Source: Paenibacillus pasadenensis (lineage in GTDB: Bacteria > Bacillota > Bacilli > Paenibacillales > Paenibacillaceae). Taken from it: a DNA stretch of 64,000 nucleotides. Below, piece after piece: positions 9,809-18,053 of this stretch (its first letter is position 1; each line of letters starts with the position of its first letter). A program made the translations under genes and the position numbers. Location: the NCBI RefSeq assembly GCF_023715725.1, contig NZ_JAMBOT010000002.1:62001-126000 (forward strand), given 5' to 3'. The notes under the pieces are model-generated. The model ran no database searches. It saw nothing but the letters and a program-made list of their open reading frames with translations, and had not been told where the DNA came from.

Positions 9809-11449
9809 ATGGAGATCCGCCTGTCCTTTGAGCGGTATTTGCAGCAGGGGAAAGGAAAAAAGGAAGCGTTATACGAATCGCTCAAAGAGCTGATTTTAAA
9901 CGGAAGGCTTCAGAGTGGAGAGAGGCTGCCAAGCTCGCGTAAGCTATCCGAGTTGTATGGACTGTCCCGAGGGACAGTCAGCGCCGTTTATGACATGCTT
10001 TATGCGGAAGGTTACGTGAAGGGGGAGCATGGCAGCGGAACGTTTATTTCATATTTTCGGGCTGGTACTGGCTCCGTCTATGACGGAGGGCAAAGCAACG
10101 GGAAGACGTCTCCACAGTCACTCCCGGCCGAGCCGCCAGCGGCGATGAGCAGCTGGTACCGCCGCCTGGAAGCTGCGTCCGTGCCAAGAGCCGCCAGGTT
10201 CGCAGCGGTTTCGTCCTCTCCTGTCCCCCCGTCCGCAGCTGCCTCGGAACGGTTTTGCGCAGCCGGATCCGCCTCGTTTTCTCACTCTGCAGCCGATACG
10301 GATAACGCTATGATCGGAACGCTTCAGCCGCCGCCCGTGCAGCTTTTCGCCTCCGGCCAGACCGACTTCCGCCTTTTTCCGACCAAGGAGTGGAAGCAGT
10401 CGCTACATGCCTCCGTCAGGGAGCTGTTGGAGCGGCCGCTGGAGGACGGTTACAGGGAGTTGCCAGCTGCGGGCAGCCTGCGCCTGCGCGAAGCGATTTC
10501 CGCCATGCTGTCCAGGGAGCGCGGCATAACGGCAGCAGCGGAGCAGATCGTTGTGACGGGCGGCTCCAAACAAGGGCTGGCGCTCATGCTGCAGCTGCTG
10601 GCAGATGAGAGGAGCTGCGTTGTCGTAGAAAACCCTGGTTATTCCGGCACCCGCGAAGCGGCCGCCGTAACGGGCGCTTCCATCCTTTATGCCGAAGTGG
10701 ACGAAAGAGGCATCATGCCGTCCGATTGGGAGGCTGCTTTGGCAGCTGTAACGCCGAATCGGCAGTTCCCGACGGGAGCAGTGCTCCCGGCGTCCCGCCG
10801 CTCGGAGCTGCTCGACTGGGCTGCTAGACGCGGGGCCATTTTGCTGGAGGACGATTATGACGGCGAATTCCGCTATACGGGGCGGCCCGGGGAGCCGCTC
10901 AAGTCGATGGACCGGAGCGGGAGAGTCGTTTATCTCGGCAGCTTCTCAAGAACGATGTACAGCGGGCTGCGTATCGGGTACGCGATAGCTCCAGACTGGC
11001 TCGTGCCGAAGCTGCTCCGCGCCAAAACATTTTACGAGCCGTATGCTTCAGGACAGCTGGAGCAGCTGGCGCTGGCTCGGTTTTTGCAGGAAGGCCGGTA
11101 CGCGCGCCATTTGGGAAGAGTTCGCAGACAATATCGGAAAAGGCTCGCCGCCCTTCATCGGGGGCTGGAGAAGTTGCCCGGCAAGCCGTTTCGCTGGCGA
11201 CCCGCGCATGCCGGGCTGCATCAATATGCGGAATGGACCGGTTCGGAAGAGAGTTATGTCAGAACGCTGGAGACGGCTCGGCGGTATGGCGTCGCCTGGA
11301 GCGACGGAAGGAAGTACCGGGTTGATACAAATGGAGCTGCATCATCGACCCCGGGGGCGTTGTTCGGCTTTGCCCATTTAACGGAGCAGGAAATTGAACA
11401 AGGCATGAAGCGGCTGGCGGAGGCCGTCACGGCAGCGGCAGCGGGCTGA
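9809..11449 (+). CDS. MocR-type GntR/aminotransferase-like regulator lacking the PLP lysine
   Basis: A 546-residue regulator. The winged helix lies at about 10-80 (LPSSRKLSELYGLSRGTVSA, then GSGTF), followed by an unusually long Ser/Ala/Pro-rich linker (about 95-180) and a fold-type-I aminotransferase-like domain (about 200-540). The ATG at 9809 is chosen because it follows GGAGG; an ORF start at 9716 has no ribosome site. The usual PLP-binding lysine in the motif GSFSK is Arg381 here (GSFSRTMYSGLRIGY, codon AGA at 10949-10951), and the preceding TPxHQFPTG motif reads TPNRQFPTG, while EDDYDGEFRY is kept. The protein may therefore no longer bind PLP covalently, unlike the second MocR at 11843-13276. 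Probable target: the divergent PPOX-fold gene. Confidence 0.85.
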   Translation: MEIRLSFERYLQQGKGKKEALYESLKELILNGRLQSGERLPSSRKLSELYGLSRGTVSAVYDMLYAEGYVKGEHGSGTFISYFRAGTGSVYDGGQSNGKTSPQSLPAEPPAAMSSWYRRLEAASVPRAARFAAVSSSPVPPSAAASERFCAAGSASFSHSAADTDNAMIGTLQPPPVQLFASGQTDFRLFPTKEWKQSLHASVRELLERPLEDGYRELPAAGSLRLREAISAMLSRERGITAAAEQIVVTGGSKQGLALMLQLLADERSCVVVENPGYSGTREAAAVTGASILYAEVDERGIMPSDWEAALAAVTPNRQFPTGAVLPASRRSELLDWAARRGAILLEDDYDGEFRYTGRPGEPLKSMDRSGRVVYLGSFSRTMYSGLRIGYAIAPDWLVPKLLRAKTFYEPYASGQLEQLALARFLQEGRYARHLGRVRRQYRKRLAALHRGLEKLPGKPFRWRPAHAGLHQYAEWTGSEESYVRTLETARRYGVAWSDGRKYRVDTNGAASSTPGALFGFAHLTEQEIEQGMKRLAEAVTAAAAG

Positions 11450-11529
11450 GCCCGACAGCGAGGTCTTCTCCCAAAGCGGATGGGTCGATCGCGTCAAAAT
11501 TGGATGGTGTGCGCTGCGGATATTATCAT

Positions 11530-11535
11530 TATAAT
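11530..11535 (+). promoter_or_regulatory. -10 box (TATAAT) before the small membrane protein
   Basis: A perfect TATAAT lies 26 nt before the start codon; the -35 element is weak. A gene-specific promoter is plausible because the upstream MocR gene ends about 110 nt earlier. Confidence 0.45.
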
Positions 11536-11561
11536 GGCCTCATAAAGAGGGGGGATCCGGG

Positions 11562-11756
11562 ATGGGCTCGATAATTTTAGTATTGATCGTAATACTGGCC
11601 GGCGCTGCGGCGACCTTCATGATTGGACAATCCAAGAGCAATCGGCAGACCGATTCGGGATATATGGAACAAACAGGGAAAAAATGGGCCAGGCTGAGCT
11701 GGATTTATATCGCCGGCATGCTGCTTGTAGCCGCAATCCTCTTGTTCGTTGATTAA
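11562..11756 (+). CDS. Small two-helix membrane protein, function unknown
   Basis: A 64-residue protein, not recognised as a named family. It has an N-terminal transmembrane helix (SIILVLIVILAGAAATFMI), a polar loop of about 25 residues with Lys/Arg, and a second helix (IYIAGMLLVAAILLFV) running to the C-terminus. A strong AGAGGGGGG ribosome site precedes the ATG. It stands alone between a -10 box and a long hairpin, which supports a real small gene. Confidence 0.65.
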   Translation: MGSIILVLIVILAGAAATFMIGQSKSNRQTDSGYMEQTGKKWARLSWIYIAGMLLVAAILLFVD

Positions 11757-11778
11757 TTACGGATAAAATAAACCGCAG

Positions 11779-11820
11779 CACGTTTAACCGCCTTCTCCCA
11801 GAAGGCGGTTAAACGTGTTT
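11779..11820. terminator. Bidirectional terminator, 18-bp perfect stem
   Basis: An 18-bp perfect inverted repeat from CACGTTTAACC to GGTTAAACGTG with loop CCC. It lies between two converging genes (11562 + and 11843 -). Short T runs flank both sides (TTT on +, TTTATTTTAT on -). Confidence 0.85.
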
Positions 11821-11842
11821 CAACGGCTCGGCTGTTTTGAAG

Positions 11843-13276
11843 TCACTCATCCGCTTCCGCCCGGTCAACCGCTTGCCTAAGCGCAGCAATGCCGCGGTCG
11901 ATGTCGGCAGCATCCGCGCGGCCGTAAGTCAATCGTACACAGCCCGACTCCGAGCCGTGAACACTTCCTGGCACGTAAACAAAACCAGCCCGAATCGACT
12001 GCTCCAGCAGCTGGCTTTCGCTGAAAGAAGCACGGATGGAGCACCAAAGATGCATACCGCCCTCAGGAATCCAGAACCTTGCGCGGTCATTAAACTTATG
12101 GCGCAAGGCGTCAACCGTCAGATCCCGCTTGAATTGCAGCCCGATCCGGAGCCGCTCCAGATGCGGCTCAAACCCAGCGGAGTCCAGAAAAGTCGCTACA
12201 ACCTGCTGCGGAATGACGCTTAAGCCAAAATCCATCTGCTGCCTTGCATCCGCCAGCTGTTCCACAATAGAGCGGGGCGCGACCATCCAGCCGATGCGCA
12301 GGCCGGAAGCGGCTATTTTGGAAAAGGAGCCGATATAAATGACCGATCCGGCCTTGTCCATCGCTTTGAGCGGAGCAGGCGGAACGCCGTTGAATGCGGT
12401 CAAGCTGTAGGGATCGTCCTCCACAATCGGAAGCGCCAGCTCGCTGGCAAGATCCATCAGCTGAATCCGCCGCTCGTTTGAGAGCAAAGCGCCGGTCGGA
12501 TTTTGAAAATTCGGATTGAGAAAAACCATTTTAATGCGATGTTTTTTATGCAGCAGCCGGATGTCCCCGGGATTAACTCCGTGACGGTCGACGGGCAGCC
12601 GAAACACGCGCAGGCCCGCTGTCCTGAACATAGGGAGCGAGTAACAATAGGAAGGGTCCTCGATGGCGACGGCATCCCCCGGAGACAGCAGGCAGCGAAG
12701 GATCAGATAGAGCGATTGCTGCGAACCCGATGTAATGATGATAGACGTATCCGTCGTATGAATGCCAAGTCGCTGGAGATAACGGACAAGCGCCTCGCGC
12801 AAAGGCGGATAACCTTGGGGATTGTCATAACCCAAGTAGGATAGCGTGCTGCTCCGGCTCATGATGTCGACGATTTCGCGTGTCGGCATGAGATCGGCGG
12901 ACAGCTCGCCGCTGGCCATATCGATAAGACCGGGGATTTGCTGGAGAGCCTCGCGCACCTTTCGAAACATCGCCGGATTGCGAACAAAGCTGCTGTCGTC
13001 GGCAAAACGGCCCCAATCCGGCGAATGCCGGCGGATCGCTCCTTCCTCCGGGCGGCTAACCATTGTCCCGCTGCCGCTGCGGCTTTCGATCAGCCCCAGC
13101 GAGCGCAGCTCGGCAAAAGCGAGCACGACTGTGCTGCGGTTGACGCCGAACTGCTCCGCCAGCCTTCTCTCGGATGGGAGCAGGCTGCCCGGCGGGAATT
13201 CGCCCACCCGGATCCGCTGCTCCAGATGCTCGGCAATTTGCTCGTATAACGTTTTATCGCTTGCGCGGTCAGGCAT
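11843..13276 (-). CDS. MocR-type GntR/aminotransferase-like regulator (intact PLP lysine)
   Basis: A 477-residue regulator: a winged-helix domain (about 8-75; LPSERRLAEQFGVNRSTVVL, then SGSGT) and an aminotransferase-like domain. The PLP motif is complete, with the lysine in YIGSFSKIAASGLRIGW and the DDPY motif upstream of it. The start at 13276 follows AGGTGAG; an upstream in-frame ATG at 13348 lacks a site. It is divergent from the cysI remnant, so its original target may have been there, or it may act elsewhere. It is not a close copy of the MocR at 9809-11449. Confidence 0.88.
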   Translation of the reverse strand: MPDRASDKTLYEQIAEHLEQRIRVGEFPPGSLLPSERRLAEQFGVNRSTVVLAFAELRSLGLIESRSGSGTMVSRPEEGAIRRHSPDWGRFADDSSFVRNPAMFRKVREALQQIPGLIDMASGELSADLMPTREIVDIMSRSSTLSYLGYDNPQGYPPLREALVRYLQRLGIHTTDTSIIITSGSQQSLYLILRCLLSPGDAVAIEDPSYCYSLPMFRTAGLRVFRLPVDRHGVNPGDIRLLHKKHRIKMVFLNPNFQNPTGALLSNERRIQLMDLASELALPIVEDDPYSLTAFNGVPPAPLKAMDKAGSVIYIGSFSKIAASGLRIGWMVAPRSIVEQLADARQQMDFGLSVIPQQVVATFLDSAGFEPHLERLRIGLQFKRDLTVDALRHKFNDRARFWIPEGGMHLWCSIRASFSESQLLEQSIRAGFVYVPGSVHGSESGCVRLTYGRADAADIDRGIAALRQAVDRAEADE

Positions 13277-13386
13277 CCACAAGAAGCTCACCTTTTTCTG
13301 ATGCTGTTCTGATGAAAATAAAGGCAATAAACAGGTCTGTTTTATCATAGCATACCGCTTCAGAACAAAAAATTGGAGGGATGCGG

Positions 13387-13792
13387 ATGCCGGATGAGAA
13401 AGAGACTAAGGAATCGAAGGTAGAAGGGATCAAAAAGCAAAGCAACCAGCTTCGCGGCACGATTAAGGGAGAGCTTCAGTAGGAAACGCCGCGTTTTTCC
13501 GAAGAGAACGTTCAGGTGCTGCTGGCGCTATCCGACCGGTTGAGCGCCAAAACGAACGCTTATCACGAGATATGGGTAGATGGGGAAGCGGTGGACCTGG
13601 AGAATGGACAAGCCGAGGAGCCGCTGTACGCAGCAAAATATAATTTTAAGCGGACTTGCGGACGGGCTGCGTCATGCTGTTGAGCAGGAGCTGCGTCCGG
13701 TGCTCGCCGCATTTGCCGCCAGCCGCGCAGAGGGTGAAGATTTTGGCACGTATTGGCGGAGAGCAGGGCGGTCCACACTGCTGGATGGGTAG
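13387..13792 (+). pseudogene. cysI: Remnant of sulfite reductase hemoprotein subunit gene (cysI), two internal deletions, stop and frameshift
   Basis: Three pieces of one protein are joined out of order-preserving deletions. Piece 1 (13387-13519) matches the CysI N-terminus (VEGIKKQSNQLRGTIK) but has TAG at 13480-13482 and continues ETPRFSEENVQ. Piece 2 (about 13520-13635) matches the middle (AYHEIWVDGEAV, EEPLY). Piece 3 (about 13640-13792, a different frame) matches the C-terminus (ELRPVLAAFAASRAEGEDFG). Intact CysI has about 570 residues, so some 75% is gone, including the Cys ligands of siroheme/4Fe-4S. The old ribosome site GGAGGG (13375-13380) is still there. No cysJ neighbour is present. 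Confidence 0.85.
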
Positions 13793-13844
13793 AGCCATCC
13801 AGCCGGTTAATGCCCGGAGCAGAGCGGCGACCGGCTGGACGCAC

Positions 13845-13888
13845 AAAACAAGCCTTGAACCGGCGGTGGCGCCGGTTCAAGGCTTGTT
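13845..13888. terminator. Intrinsic terminator, 19-bp stem, serving psd
   Basis: A perfect 19-bp inverted repeat (13847-13865 / 13870-13888, beginning AACAAGCCTTGAACC) with loop GTGG. Read on the minus strand it is followed by TTTTG just downstream of psd, so it ends psd; it may also stop leftover transcription from the cysI remnant. Confidence 0.85.
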
Positions 13889-13908
13889 GATTTCAGAACG
13901 CTCATTCC

Positions 13909-14694
13909 CTAGCGGACAAAACGGCCCAGCGTTTCGCCCATGCGGACTTTCAGCCCGACGGCCAGATCGTCGCGGGGGATAAAGCTGCCGTCCTGGAATA
14001 GAAGCACAACGGTAGAACCGAATTCAAAATAAGCGAGCTCGTCGCCCTTTGCTGCCTGATCCCGCTGCGGCTCCACATATCGGATGCTGCTGACGTTCAG
14101 AGCGCCGACTTTAACGATCGCCAGCTCGGAGGAGCCGTGCGACATGTAAGTTACCAGCCGTTCATTGCGGCTCAGCACACGTTTCATACGCGTTAAGCCA
14201 AATTCATTAACCGGATATACACGTCCGGGCAGATGCTCCCGCTCAATTATCGTGCCGTCCACAGGGACGTGAATGCGATGATAATCGGTTGGGCTGAGAT
14301 AGAGAACGGCATAATAACCGTTCAGATAATTGCCAGTGCGCGGGGAGCCGCTCAGCAGCTCTTCCACCGTATAATCCTGGCCTTTAATGCCAAGCATCGT
14401 GCCTTCTTGAATATAACCCGCTCCGGTAATAAGCGCGTCCACCGGGCTCGCCGCCGTATCGGGGCCGGCGTCTACGATTCGCATGCCGGGCTTCAAGCGC
14501 CGGGTGAAAAAATCGTTAAGCGTGGCATATTCGTGAAGAGCCTTTTCGGCCTCTTCCGTACGAATTCCGTACGTTCGGGCAAAACGGGGGATGAAGCCCC
14601 GGCTGGCTCGGGATTTGGCCAATGAGCCCGTCAAGCGGGACAGCCATTTGCGAGAGCCAAGCTCCGTCATATTTCGGAATAACCAGGTCCACAT
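13909..14694 (-). CDS. psd: Phosphatidylserine decarboxylase proenzyme
   Basis: Decarboxylates phosphatidylserine to phosphatidylethanolamine at the membrane. With the start at 14694 the protein has 261 residues, the usual Firmicutes length (B. subtilis 263), and opens MWTWLFRNMTELGSRKW like other Paenibacillus-type Psd. A longer frame back to 14787 has no family resemblance. ASPVDALITGAG, GYYAVLYLSPTDYHRIH (the His of the active site) and the self-cleavage motif FGST near the C-terminus, where Ser becomes the pyruvoyl group, are all present. GGAGG lies only 1 nt from the ATG, so the start is not secure. No pssA lies beside it. Confidence 0.92.
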   Translation of the reverse strand: MWTWLFRNMTELGSRKWLSRLTGSLAKSRASRGFIPRFARTYGIRTEEAEKALHEYATLNDFFTRRLKPGMRIVDAGPDTAASPVDALITGAGYIQEGTMLGIKGQDYTVEELLSGSPRTGNYLNGYYAVLYLSPTDYHRIHVPVDGTIIEREHLPGRVYPVNEFGLTRMKRVLSRNERLVTYMSHGSSELAIVKVGALNVSSIRYVEPQRDQAAKGDELAYFEFGSTVVLLFQDGSFIPRDDLAVGLKVRMGETLGRFVR

Positions 14695-14811
14695 GCCTCC
14701 GAAGTCACGTCCTTTCGCGGCCGCGCCGCTGCCTGATTCCAGCAGCGTTCCCTGCTGGGATAGGCCATCCCGACTAGTTTGCCACATTTAAGAGCAAGAA
14801 TCAATTCCGGT

Positions 14812-15591
14812 CTATCGCCATCGTCTCCAAGCCTGGATGAGGCAGGACAACAGCAGCAATGCGGCGCACAGCCAAGCGGCTGTCACGGCCGCTTCCGGAA
14901 TTCCGGCCTTCATGGCAACGCCGCTGAGAGCCCATGCTCCGGGCAAGCCGATAAAAGGCTCCCGGTATACGGTTCCTACCGCAATACCAACTGCTGCCGC
15001 CACGGCAATTCCGATCAGCAGCCAAGCGCGGTCTCCCCAGCCGAATCCGTCCCAGCCGAGATCGTAGAGGTATACCGTGATATTTACGAGCGTTGCTACT
15101 GTTATCCAGCCTAAATACAGACTAAACGGCAGCTGCACGAGCAAAGTTTCGCCCGCAGATGCACCGGTTCCCCGGTTCTGCTGGACGCGGCTGTATATAA
15201 CGATTAGCACTGCAAGCAAAGCTAGCATGACCAGAACGCTTAGAGCCAAAAGCTCATAATGCCAAACGGCAATCCAGGCGGAATTAAGCAGCGCGCTGGA
15301 GGCAAACAGCAGGCCGATCCGGCCCGCAGACGGATTGACCGCCCCGGCGCGCGTCCAACCATAGATGATATACCCTGCCAGCAAAATGTAAATGACGCTC
15401 CAAATCGAAAAAACATAGCCTGGAGGCGTTAGCAGTACGGGATAACGATCCGACAGCTCACCCGTTGTTTTGCCTGCCAGAGGCAGGAACTGGGCTAACG
15501 CATTCATGGCGATCATAACTATAAAACCAACGGTATTGATCATTGGAAGCCACGCTGGAGCTGCGGTCATGCCGTTTCTATTTGCTTGCAT
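14812..15591 (-). CDS. TspO/MBR-related tryptophan-rich membrane protein
   Basis: A 259-residue integral membrane protein with about seven hydrophobic segments. The start at 15591 follows GAAGGAGGAG; the frame upstream to 15891 is not protein-like. Motifs of the TspO/MBR-related group (larger than the five-helix TspO) are visible: TPPGYVFSIWSVIYILL in helix 2-3, SALLNSAWIAVWH, and LPFSLYLGWITVATLVN. Members are often annotated as tryptophan-rich sensory proteins; ligand and role are unknown. It lies 117 nt upstream of psd on the same strand, so co-transcription is possible. Confidence 0.75.
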   Translation of the reverse strand: MQANRNGMTAAPAWLPMINTVGFIVMIAMNALAQFLPLAGKTTGELSDRYPVLLTPPGYVFSIWSVIYILLAGYIIYGWTRAGAVNPSAGRIGLLFASSALLNSAWIAVWHYELLALSVLVMLALLAVLIVIYSRVQQNRGTGASAGETLLVQLPFSLYLGWITVATLVNITVYLYDLGWDGFGWGDRAWLLIGIAVAAAVGIAVGTVYREPFIGLPGAWALSGVAMKAGIPEAAVTAAWLCAALLLLSCLIQAWRRWR

Positions 15592-15763
15592 AGAGTCTCC
15601 TCCTTCAGGAGCTATAATTATACTCATGGGTATATATTCACCTGCCGCTGCTTTCATTAACCAAATAGTGAACTTGGCATCTGTCCGTGACAACGGGAAA
15701 GGCTGCGGAATATGCTGATGAAGCAAATAAATCGGAGTTTTAGAAAGCAAGGAGAGCGGTGAA

Positions 15764-16912
15764 GTGGCAAAGCTTAAGGTGGCAATCGTAACACCGGGAT
15801 CGTTTCCGATTCCTTCTGCGGGGAGCAGTTCGGTCGAACGGGTGGTGGAAAAGATCATGCCTCTTACTGCCCATGCCGTCAATCCGGTCATTTACGGACG
15901 AACAGCTAAAGGCTTTGGGCCGGTTGGCCAAATTGAGGGAGTGCCTTGTCTGCGCTATCCCGCCGGGGACAAAGGGGCGTACATTAACCAGGTGAGCCGC
16001 TCGATAAGCCTGTTCGCTCCCGATCTGATTGAGGTGGAGAACCGGCCCGGCTACGTGCTGACGCTTGGCAGGCGCCATCCCGGTACGAGAATTTGGCTGA
16101 ATCTGCACTCCTCCTCCTTTATTGGCAGGGATGCGATCAGCCGGGAGCGGCTGAGGGCAAGCTTCAAGCGGTCCGAGAAAATTATCGTGAACAGCGAATT
16201 TCTGCGGGATGAGGTCATTCGCCGCGTGCCGGAGGTAGCTCCTAAACTGCGCGTTGTCCATATTGGAGTGGATACGGAACGTTTCGTATCGCGCTGGGAT
16301 CCGGATGGAGAGAGCCGGAGAGAGAACTTGCGTATAAGCAGAGGCTGGCAGGGGCGTGATGTCGTGCTGTTTATGGGCCGTCTCATTCCTTTAAAAGGCG
16401 TGCATCATCTGCTGGCCGTTATGCCTTGGCTAATTCGCGATCATCCGTCGATTTTACTCGTTATTGTAGGCAGCCCTTACTACGGTTCGCACCAGTCGAG
16501 CAAGTACAGCCAAATGCTGACGCGTCTTGGATGCAAATACCCGGAGCATGTTCGCTTCGTGCCGTATGTGCCGTATCCCGAAGTGCCGGACTGGTTTGTC
16601 GCGGCCGACATTGCCGCCGTTCCTTCCGGCGCGAGAGAAGCGTTTGGGCTCGTAAACGTAGAGGCGATGTCCTGCGGAATTCCGGTTGTCGCTTCCCGGG
16701 CTGGCGGAATGAAGGAAATCATTCTGGAACATGAAACCGGCTATCTCGTAAATCCCGCTCGGATGTATGACGAGCTTGGCGACAGGCTGCTCGATCTGCT
16801 GCGCAATCCATCGTTGCGTGAGGAAATGGGCCGCCGCAGCCGCAGCCGCGCCGAGGAGCATTTCACTTGGCGGGCTGCTGCGGAGCGCTGGCTGAAGCTG
16901 TTGGAGGAATAG
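15764..16912 (+). CDS. GT4 glycosyltransferase, spore coat protein CotSA-like
   Basis: A 382-residue retaining glycosyltransferase of GT-B fold. The GTG start at 15764 follows GGAGAG. The N-terminal Rossmann half starts KVAIVTPGSFPIPSAG; the C-terminal half has FMGRLIPLKGVHHLL, then VIVGSPYYGSHQSSKY and the EAFGLVNVEAMSCGIPVVA nucleotide-sugar site with the Glu-x7-Glu pattern. The VIVGS..YG segment and overall order resemble B. subtilis CotSA, a spore coat glycosyltransferase. Its position next to the sporulation-type array supports a spore role, but a general cell-envelope enzyme cannot be excluded. Confidence 0.82.
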   Translation: MAKLKVAIVTPGSFPIPSAGSSSVERVVEKIMPLTAHAVNPVIYGRTAKGFGPVGQIEGVPCLRYPAGDKGAYINQVSRSISLFAPDLIEVENRPGYVLTLGRRHPGTRIWLNLHSSSFIGRDAISRERLRASFKRSEKIIVNSEFLRDEVIRRVPEVAPKLRVVHIGVDTERFVSRWDPDGESRRENLRISRGWQGRDVVLFMGRLIPLKGVHHLLAVMPWLIRDHPSILLVIVGSPYYGSHQSSKYSQMLTRLGCKYPEHVRFVPYVPYPEVPDWFVAADIAAVPSGAREAFGLVNVEAMSCGIPVVASRAGGMKEIILEHETGYLVNPARMYDELGDRLLDLLRNPSLREEMGRRSRSRAEEHFTWRAAAERWLKLLEE

Positions 16913-17126
16913 TGGCGATTGCGGGATATTTTCCATTTTCAACAGCCGAATCAGAGTGGTGCATGTTCGGGATTCTGCTTGGCTAGAACCGGTAGGCCAG
17001 CCGGTGATGGAATGGATAGCGGGGCATCTGAGCATTAAATAATAGAATCCGAGAGTGGGTCCAAACGGACTCGCTTTTTTTCGTATTGGGGTGGTGCATT
17101 ATCGTATTAAGGTTCCGTTACGGATA
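16913..17126. other. Gene-free stretch with possible C-terminal gene scrap
   Basis: The 373 bases between the CotSA-like gene and the array hold a terminator and an array-gene scrap (separate entries). The part 16920-17039 has an in-frame run ending VMEWIAGHLSIK then TAA but no start codon with a ribosome site; it may be the tail of a deleted gene. Not identified. Confidence 0.3.
17054..17082 (+). terminator. Intrinsic terminator downstream of the CotSA-like gene
   Basis: AGTGGGTCC pairs with GGACTCGCT (two G-T wobbles), loop AAAC, then seven T. The GGTCC-AAAC core recurs in the terminator at 20403-20427. Confidence 0.75.
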
Positions 17127-17205
17127 GCGTGGATGCGGCCGTCACATAGCGAGTCTAATCCATTTTGGACAAAAACGTGCCACCGGCTTCACTTGGAGAA
17201 ACAAC
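17127..17205 (+). pseudogene. Degraded scrap of an array-type gene (3' part)
   Basis: The segment from GCGGCCGTCACATAGCG to CCGGCTTCACTTGGAGAAAC lines up with 18336-18410 in the second array gene (GCGACCGTCACTTACCG to CCGGCTTCACTTGGAGAAGTC) with scattered mismatches and small gaps. It corresponds to the conserved TYRV...PPASLGE part. It has no open frame of its own, so it is the remains of a seventh copy at the left end of the array. Confidence 0.75.
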
Positions 17206-17226
17206 CATCTGGTTGTTAACCCAAAT

Positions 17227-17253
17227 CAAAATCTATGTTGCAAGCATAGAATA
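17227..17253 (+). promoter_or_regulatory. Mother-cell-sigma-like promoter of array gene 1
   Basis: CATAGAATA at 17245-17253 ends 33 nt before the ATG and fits the CATAnnnTA -10 of sigma-K promoters (sigma-E is similar). At the same spacing as in the other copies lies CAAAATCTA, a 7/9 match to the CCAATTCTA box. Confidence 0.7.
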
Positions 17254-17285
17254 TTTCAAATTGATGAAAAATTGGAGGAAATGAT

Positions 17286-17780
17286 ATGAATGATGGAGAG
17301 GTACAGATTAGCACGCAATCTAATTTAGGTGTAATTCTAGTATTGTTTATCCTGCTTGTTATTGTTACAAAAGTATTTTATTTTAGGCCCGATGAAGACG
17401 GTGAGACTTCAATAAATTCAACATTAACTTTTGAAATATATAACGGATCTACTTTTGCCTCACCAGCTTATCGGCTTCGATTTTATACCCGTACAGGCCA
17501 GATACCTTTGCCAAGCAGATATATCTATCCTTTTTTTTCTGAATTTATCACATTCCAATTTGATGGCTATGAACAAAAAGTGGCGACTATCACCTACCGG
17601 GTTTACGACGACTATGATAGGAGTACGCCACCCGTAATACTTGGGGAAATCACCTTTCAACTAGAGGGAGTACCTGGATTTGGATTAATAAGAGTTTTAC
17701 GAAACACTTCCCCGGTAAGAGCTCTTGTGTTTCCACCTAATCGAGTTGCTGTTCACCCTCCTGCCGAATACCGGCAATAG
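17286..17780 (+). CDS. Array protein 1: YjcZ-like membrane segment + conserved beta-rich domain
   Basis: A 164-residue protein, most divergent member of a six-gene paralogous array. A polar N-terminus with QIS leads to one transmembrane helix (LGVILVLFILLVIVTKVFYF), whose VLFILLVIV core resembles the short sporulation family YjcZ. It is followed by an acidic PDED stretch and a ~115-residue domain predicted to be mostly beta: YRLRFYTRTG, FQFDGYEQKVATITYRVY, PPVILGEITFQLEG and LRNTSP. The C-terminus has an extra HPPAEYRQ tail. The ribosome site is GGAGGAAATGAT before ATG. The function of the beta domain is unknown; a spore envelope role is inferred from the membrane segment type and the promoter. 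Confidence 0.8.
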   Translation: MNDGEVQISTQSNLGVILVLFILLVIVTKVFYFRPDEDGETSINSTLTFEIYNGSTFASPAYRLRFYTRTGQIPLPSRYIYPFFSEFITFQFDGYEQKVATITYRVYDDYDRSTPPVILGEITFQLEGVPGFGLIRVLRNTSPVRALVFPPNRVAVHPPAEYRQ

Positions 17781-17781
17781 C

Positions 17782-17987
17782 GAAAGTCTTGGAGCTGTTT
17801 GGCATCCGCGAAGCTTCGCCCAGTTTCGTTTCTGGTGAAGCCTTTGCTCCGACTTGCTCAACCGGTTTAAACTTACACGCTCCTTGCTGTACTCCCACAC
17901 ATGTCGAGTCACCATTTTCAGTGGAACATAAATGAGCAGCGGCTCCTCCTTTTTAGTTTGGGGATCGTGAATTTGAATGTTTTTTAG
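17782..17987 (-). pseudogene. Unidentified minus-strand gene fragment between array genes 1 and 2
   Basis: Read on the minus strand, an open, protein-like stretch codes for IQIHDPQTKKEEPLLIYV, then VTRHVWEYSKERVSLNRLSK. It has no clear start and runs into array gene 1. It is unlike the array genes and may be a leftover of an inserted gene or mobile element. Not recognised. Confidence 0.3.
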
Positions 17988-17993
17988 CCGGGG

Positions 17994-18020
17994 CCAATTC
18001 TAGTCAGCGTTCATAGAATA
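17994..18020 (+). promoter_or_regulatory. Mother-cell-sigma-like promoter of array genes 2-3
   Basis: CCAATTCTA (17994-18002), 9 nt, then CATAGAATA (18012-18020), which ends 34 nt before the ATG at 18054. Confidence 0.75.
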
Positions 18021-18053
18021 GCTTAACAGACGGAGAATTGGAGGGAGTTTACA

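Noticed and set aside
16920-17039. Short frame ending VMEWIAGHLSIK after the CotSA-like gene.
   Set aside because: No start codon with a ribosome site and no recognised family; kept only as a possible scrap.
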